Positions 38,027 to 43,019 of a DNA stretch of 43,019 nt are shown here, one piece after another. This DNA comes from Proteobacteria bacterium UBA3588 (lineage in GTDB: Bacteria > Pseudomonadota > Gammaproteobacteria > Thiohalomonadales > Thiohalomonadaceae): the NCBI GenBank assembly GCA_002376325.1, contig DFMR01000015.1, positions 1,424-44,442 on the forward strand, written 5' to 3'. Made by a program: the position numbers and the translations under genes. Each line of letters starts with the position of its first letter. Position 1 is the stretch's first letter. The notes under the pieces are model-generated. The model did not search any database, was not told the origin of the DNA, and was given only the letters and a program-made list of their open reading frames with translations.

Positions 38027-39283
38027 TCAACGGCCCCCGCATCCGGTGTTACAGCCGACCGGCGGGTACGGCGCTTCAGCATCCAGCAACAGCGTCTCGA
38101 GGCACTGTTCGTTGATGCCGTAGAACGCCTTGATTGCCGCCACCTGCGTCAGCAACTCCGGCCGCAGCGCCGGGTTGGCACGCCGTACTGCGAGAATCAT
38201 TTTATTCTTTTCGGTGTGTTCGGGCGAGATGAACTCGAATAACTGCGTGTCGTAGCCGTGGGCCTCCAGCAGCAGGGCGCGCAGCGCGTCGGTCACCATC
38301 TCCGCTTCCTGGCCCAGATGGACCCCGTAGCGCAGCATCGGTTGCAGCACCGCCGGCGGTCGCAGCTGCGGGCGGACCTGCTTATGGCAGCACGGGGCGC
38401 ACATGATAATGGCAGCCTGGGAACGGATGCCGGTGTGTATCGCATGATCGGTGGCGATGTCGCAGGCGTGCAGCGCGATCATCACGTCGATCCTCTCGGG
38501 TTGATGGCTGCGCACGTCGCCTTCGCGGAAGATCAGGCCGTCCAGGCCCAGCTGGGTCGCGGCGCCGTTGCACAGCCGCACCATGTCGGTGCGCAGCTCG
38601 ACACCCGTTACCTGTGCCTCCAGGCGGCGCGTATGGTGCAGGAAATCGTGGATGGCGAAGGTCAGATAGCCCTTGCCCGAACCGAAGTCGATCACCTGCA
38701 ACTCGCGCCGATGCGCCAACGGCGAGGCGTCGAAGGCATGTTCGAACACCTCGATGAACTTGTTGATCTGCTTCCATTTGCGTGCCATCGAGGGAATCAG
38801 CTGGTGGCGCGTATCGGTGACCCCCAGCGCTTCCAGGAACGGCCGCTCCAGCGCGATAAAACGCCGCTTTTCACGGTCGTGCGCGCGGCTGGCAACCGCC
38901 TGCTGTGGGTGCGTCTTGTTGCCGCGGCGCAGCAGCGGCTTGCCCTTCTTGCTGAGGGCGAGCTGTATTTCCTCATCGGGCGTAAGCAGGTGGGCATTAC
39001 GGAACGAGGGGCCGAGCAACCCGCGCAGCAGCCGAACGCCCTCTTCCAACGTGAAATTCTTGGTGATATCGCGGGTTTTGTAGCTGTAGACAAACGACAG
39101 CTGTTCGGTGCCGTGCAGGGTTATCGGACGCACCACCAGCCGCACCAGTTCCGGCTCCGCGCCGCAGTGTTTGCCCAGCACCAGCCGCACGAATTCATGG
39201 CGCGCGGCAAGGTCGTTCAACAGGGCGAAAAACTGTTCGGCGGGGGTATCGGGCGGCGGCGAAGCGGTGGGCATGGCCGCCAT
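38027..39283 (-). CDS. SAM methyltransferase, Methyltransf_32/METTL25-like
   Basis: A 418-residue protein with a C-terminal methyltransferase domain: VIDFGSGKGYLTFAIHDFLH (motif I, about residues 202-221), TGVELRTDMV (acidic ligand), LHACDIATDHAIHTG, and CAPCCHKQVR. These match the Methyltransf_32 group, some members of which modify RNA or protein. The N-terminal 120 residues form a separate helical region with LVRPITLHGTEQLSFVYSY. Starts at 39283 or nine bases later (MPTAS). The substrate is unknown. Convergent with the small gene at 37853. Confidence 0.88.
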   Translation of the reverse strand: MAAMPTASPPPDTPAEQFFALLNDLAARHEFVRLVLGKHCGAEPELVRLVVRPITLHGTEQLSFVYSYKTRDITKNFTLEEGVRLLRGLLGPSFRNAHLLTPDEEIQLALSKKGKPLLRRGNKTHPQQAVASRAHDREKRRFIALERPFLEALGVTDTRHQLIPSMARKWKQINKFIEVFEHAFDASPLAHRRELQVIDFGSGKGYLTFAIHDFLHHTRRLEAQVTGVELRTDMVRLCNGAATQLGLDGLIFREGDVRSHQPERIDVMIALHACDIATDHAIHTGIRSQAAIIMCAPCCHKQVRPQLRPPAVLQPMLRYGVHLGQEAEMVTDALRALLLEAHGYDTQLFEFISPEHTEKNKMILAVRRANPALRPELLTQVAAIKAFYGINEQCLETLLLDAEAPYPPVGCNTGCGGR

Positions 39284-39409
39284 TCTACGGGAGCTGGAAA
39301 CAAAAACCCAAGGTAAATGCAGCTGGCCGCGTGGCCAAGGGATGGCGTCAGTTGCTGCAATAGCCCCGTATCTCGTGGTTACTCTGGTCGTTATGCGTTG
39401 TTCTGCACC

Positions 39410-41575
<2,166 letters not shown>

Positions 41576-41860
41576 CGGTGTCGCTGCTCCGACTGAATAT
41601 CACGGGGGTCGCCTATCTTTGCCCGTATCATGCAAGCCGGCAAGTGCCGCCGGGCGGAAGCGGACGCTACACGACACCTGGCGCGGCTCGGACTTCGCGC
41701 GCCATGACGGCTGATACTCGCCGTGTTGCCTGGTGATGTAGTCGGCGGGATGCGCGGGCCTATGCCGATGATTGCCGGATATCAGTATAGTGCCGGACGG
41801 CACGCCGTGCCCCAGCGAGTTGAACCGTCGTCGACAAATGCGTGGGGCGCCGGCGTGTAA

Positions 41861-42154
41861 TCAAGGTTGTTGCATGACGGCGACGCGTTCGCTGATGCAC
41901 TCCATACCGCCCATTTCGTAGTCGCGGCACACCTGGGGCCGTTGTGCGTAGATGGTGCAGCGCATTGTGGCGCGGTCCAGTGCCGTGCACCAGCCGTCGT
42001 CGCGCCGCCGCATGACCTGCCCGCCCCAGTCGCTCCACTCGGTCATCGCCTCCGGGACCTCGTTGTCGTCGATCAGCAGCACCTGGAGACGGCAGCAGAT
42101 CGCCGGACAGGAGGCGCAACCGACGGCAGCCGTTTGTACGCTGGTAGTGGACAT
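41861..42154 (-). CDS. YkgJ-family cysteine cluster protein
   Basis: A 97-residue protein with the CxxCxxxCC-type motif of the YkgJ/CxxCxxCC family (CASCPAICC at about residues 13-21), followed by CTALDRATMRCTIYAQRPQVCRDYEMGG. Such proteins are predicted to chelate iron or zinc; no enzyme activity is known. The start at 42154 overlaps the stop of the upstream methyltransferase as TGATG, which indicates coupled translation. A short one-domain length is normal for the family. Confidence 0.92.
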   Translation of the reverse strand: MSTTSVQTAAVGCASCPAICCRLQVLLIDDNEVPEAMTEWSDWGGQVMRRRDDGWCTALDRATMRCTIYAQRPQVCRDYEMGGMECISERVAVMQQP

Positions 42155-42834
42155 CAGGCGTGCACCCGGCGGTAGTTAAGTACGCGTCCGCGTTTCAGCG
42201 TCTGCCTGACCGCCTGGCGCTCCGACCACTCCGTTTCGCGGGTATAACCGAGGGCGACCATCTTCTTGCCGAACTTTCCCTGGTAGCCGCGGCCGGGGTC
42301 GACAATGATCACCTCCACTTCATCGTTGGCATGGCGATCGATGAAGCCGGCGAGCAGATTCGGATGCTCGGGCTCGTACAACAGATCGCTGCCGATGATC
42401 AGATCGAACTTGCCGAGCAGCGTGACGCTGTCCGACCAGGCGCCGGCATGGTAATCGAGCGGCGGCAGAGCATTGAGCGCCAGGTTTCTCTTCAGGAAGG
42501 TCTCGGCCAGCGGATGCAGATCGGTGGCGGTGATGTCGGCGCCCTGGCGATGGAGCACCAGACTGGCGAGGGCAAGGCCGCAGCCGATTTCCAATATGCG
42601 CTTCCCCCGCAGCGGAAAAGTCGCCATGGTTTGCGCCAGGAATATTCCGGCCGGCCATACCAGACCGAAGATCGGCCACATGGCCGGCGCTATGCCGGCG
42701 CGCTCAGCCGTCCCGTCGGGATCGAAATACTGCTGCCGGTCGAGCAGCGAGCGGATACGGTAATTCGAGGCGCCGATGGCGATCGTTTCGATTTTGATCT
42801 GGTAACACTGCATGGTGCGAACGCCGTACTTCAT
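42154..42834 (-). CDS. Class I methyltransferase, Methyltransf_16-like
   Basis: A 226-residue SAM-dependent methyltransferase resembling the METTL21/EEF1A-lysine methyltransferase and nicotinamide N-methyltransferase-like families. Motif I is ILEIGCGLALASLVLHRQG (about residues 80-98), with TATDLHPLAE for ribose contact and FDLIIGSDLLYEPEH as the DxxY/xDLLY segment typical of protein-lysine methyltransferases. VWPAGIFLAQTM is the WPA region before motif I that is common in this family. The substrate is unknown but could be a protein. Coupled to the cysteine-cluster gene downstream. Confidence 0.85.
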   Translation of the reverse strand: MKYGVRTMQCYQIKIETIAIGASNYRIRSLLDRQQYFDPDGTAERAGIAPAMWPIFGLVWPAGIFLAQTMATFPLRGKRILEIGCGLALASLVLHRQGADITATDLHPLAETFLKRNLALNALPPLDYHAGAWSDSVTLLGKFDLIIGSDLLYEPEHPNLLAGFIDRHANDEVEVIIVDPGRGYQGKFGKKMVALGYTRETEWSERQAVRQTLKRGRVLNYRRVHA

Positions 42835-42974
42835 GCCTGGAGAAATGGGCAGATCAGTTAGGCGTGGCGCATCCGTGGAGGCGCAAGGCGAAGCCGAAGA
42901 GGCATTTCGAGGTGGGCGGAACGCCGCCGGCGGGCGGCGTCGCTTGTGTAGGGAACGCCGAGTATAACCGGTTT

Positions 42975-43019
42975 TCAGCCGACCGTATTGGGCGGCAGCG
43001 CGATACGGCGGCCCGGCGG
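42975..43019 (-). CDS. C-terminal end of a truncated gene
   Basis: The minus strand has an open frame from the window edge to a TGA at 42977-42975, reading PPGRRIALPPNTVG. The last residues look like an ordinary protein end and the frame is consistent with the direction of neighbours, but 14 residues do not permit identification. Confidence 0.3.
   Translation of the reverse strand, partial: PPGRRIALPPNTVG

Overview
The window reads as a GC-rich chromosomal segment of a gammaproteobacterium. A class I adenylate cyclase (cyaA), a frataxin gene cyaY divergent from lptM, lysA and dapF, and a probable DUF484 start after dapF together resemble the cyaA-cyaY-lptM-dapF-xerC neighbourhood of that class. 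No species can be named from the sequence alone. No tRNA, rRNA, CRISPR array, phage or intact transposon was seen.

Layout. 1-3372 (minus) is the lysine and murein-precursor block: lptM, lysA, a small methyltransferase, a CoA-binding protein, dapF, and the first codons of a further gene. cyaY diverges at 3475. Between cyaY and cyaA lie a DUF938 methyltransferase and a divergent pair for a di-haem cytochrome c fused to DUF302 plus a second secreted DUF302-like protein. 6298-12248 (minus) holds cyaA, a MazG-like pyrophosphohydrolase, a class I amidotransferase, a DUF924 protein, a uracil-DNA glycosylase-like protein and a GIY-YIG protein. A membrane-anchored glutaredoxin, a frameshifted cupin gene and leuA follow, with an Lrp-type regulator divergent from leuA. 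A chemoreceptor with a zinc-binding CZB tail comes next.

18329-29531 is almost entirely minus strand: DUF2156, YaeQ, DUF6164, a thiamine-binding-type protein, a PEBP protein, an SH3 envelope protein, an HD-GYP phosphodiesterase, rubredoxin, a soluble PDC/Cache protein, a CLC antiporter, and two paralogous membrane proteins. Each of these two joins a GspE/MshE-type N-terminal domain to DUF202-like units carrying long runs of Arg-Thr at exact seven-residue spacing. They are the most unusual system here. A divergent operon (universal stress protein, TSUP permease, TIGR02186 protein) starts at 30076. The last 10 kb carries a GAF-PAS-GGDEF diguanylate cyclase, DUF2058, a two-helix membrane protein, a lone 2-hydroxyacid-dehydrogenase N-terminal domain, an unknown secreted protein, a 54-residue membrane protein, a methyltransferase, a PAS histidine kinase, and a YkgJ protein coupled to another methyltransferase.

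Signalling runs through the segment: cAMP synthesis, c-di-GMP synthesis and breakdown, a chemoreceptor, a histidine kinase and a free Cache sensor. Several gaps hold imperfect palindromes built from short degenerate units (near 3824, 6186, 14919 and 18085), which look like members of intergenic repeat families.
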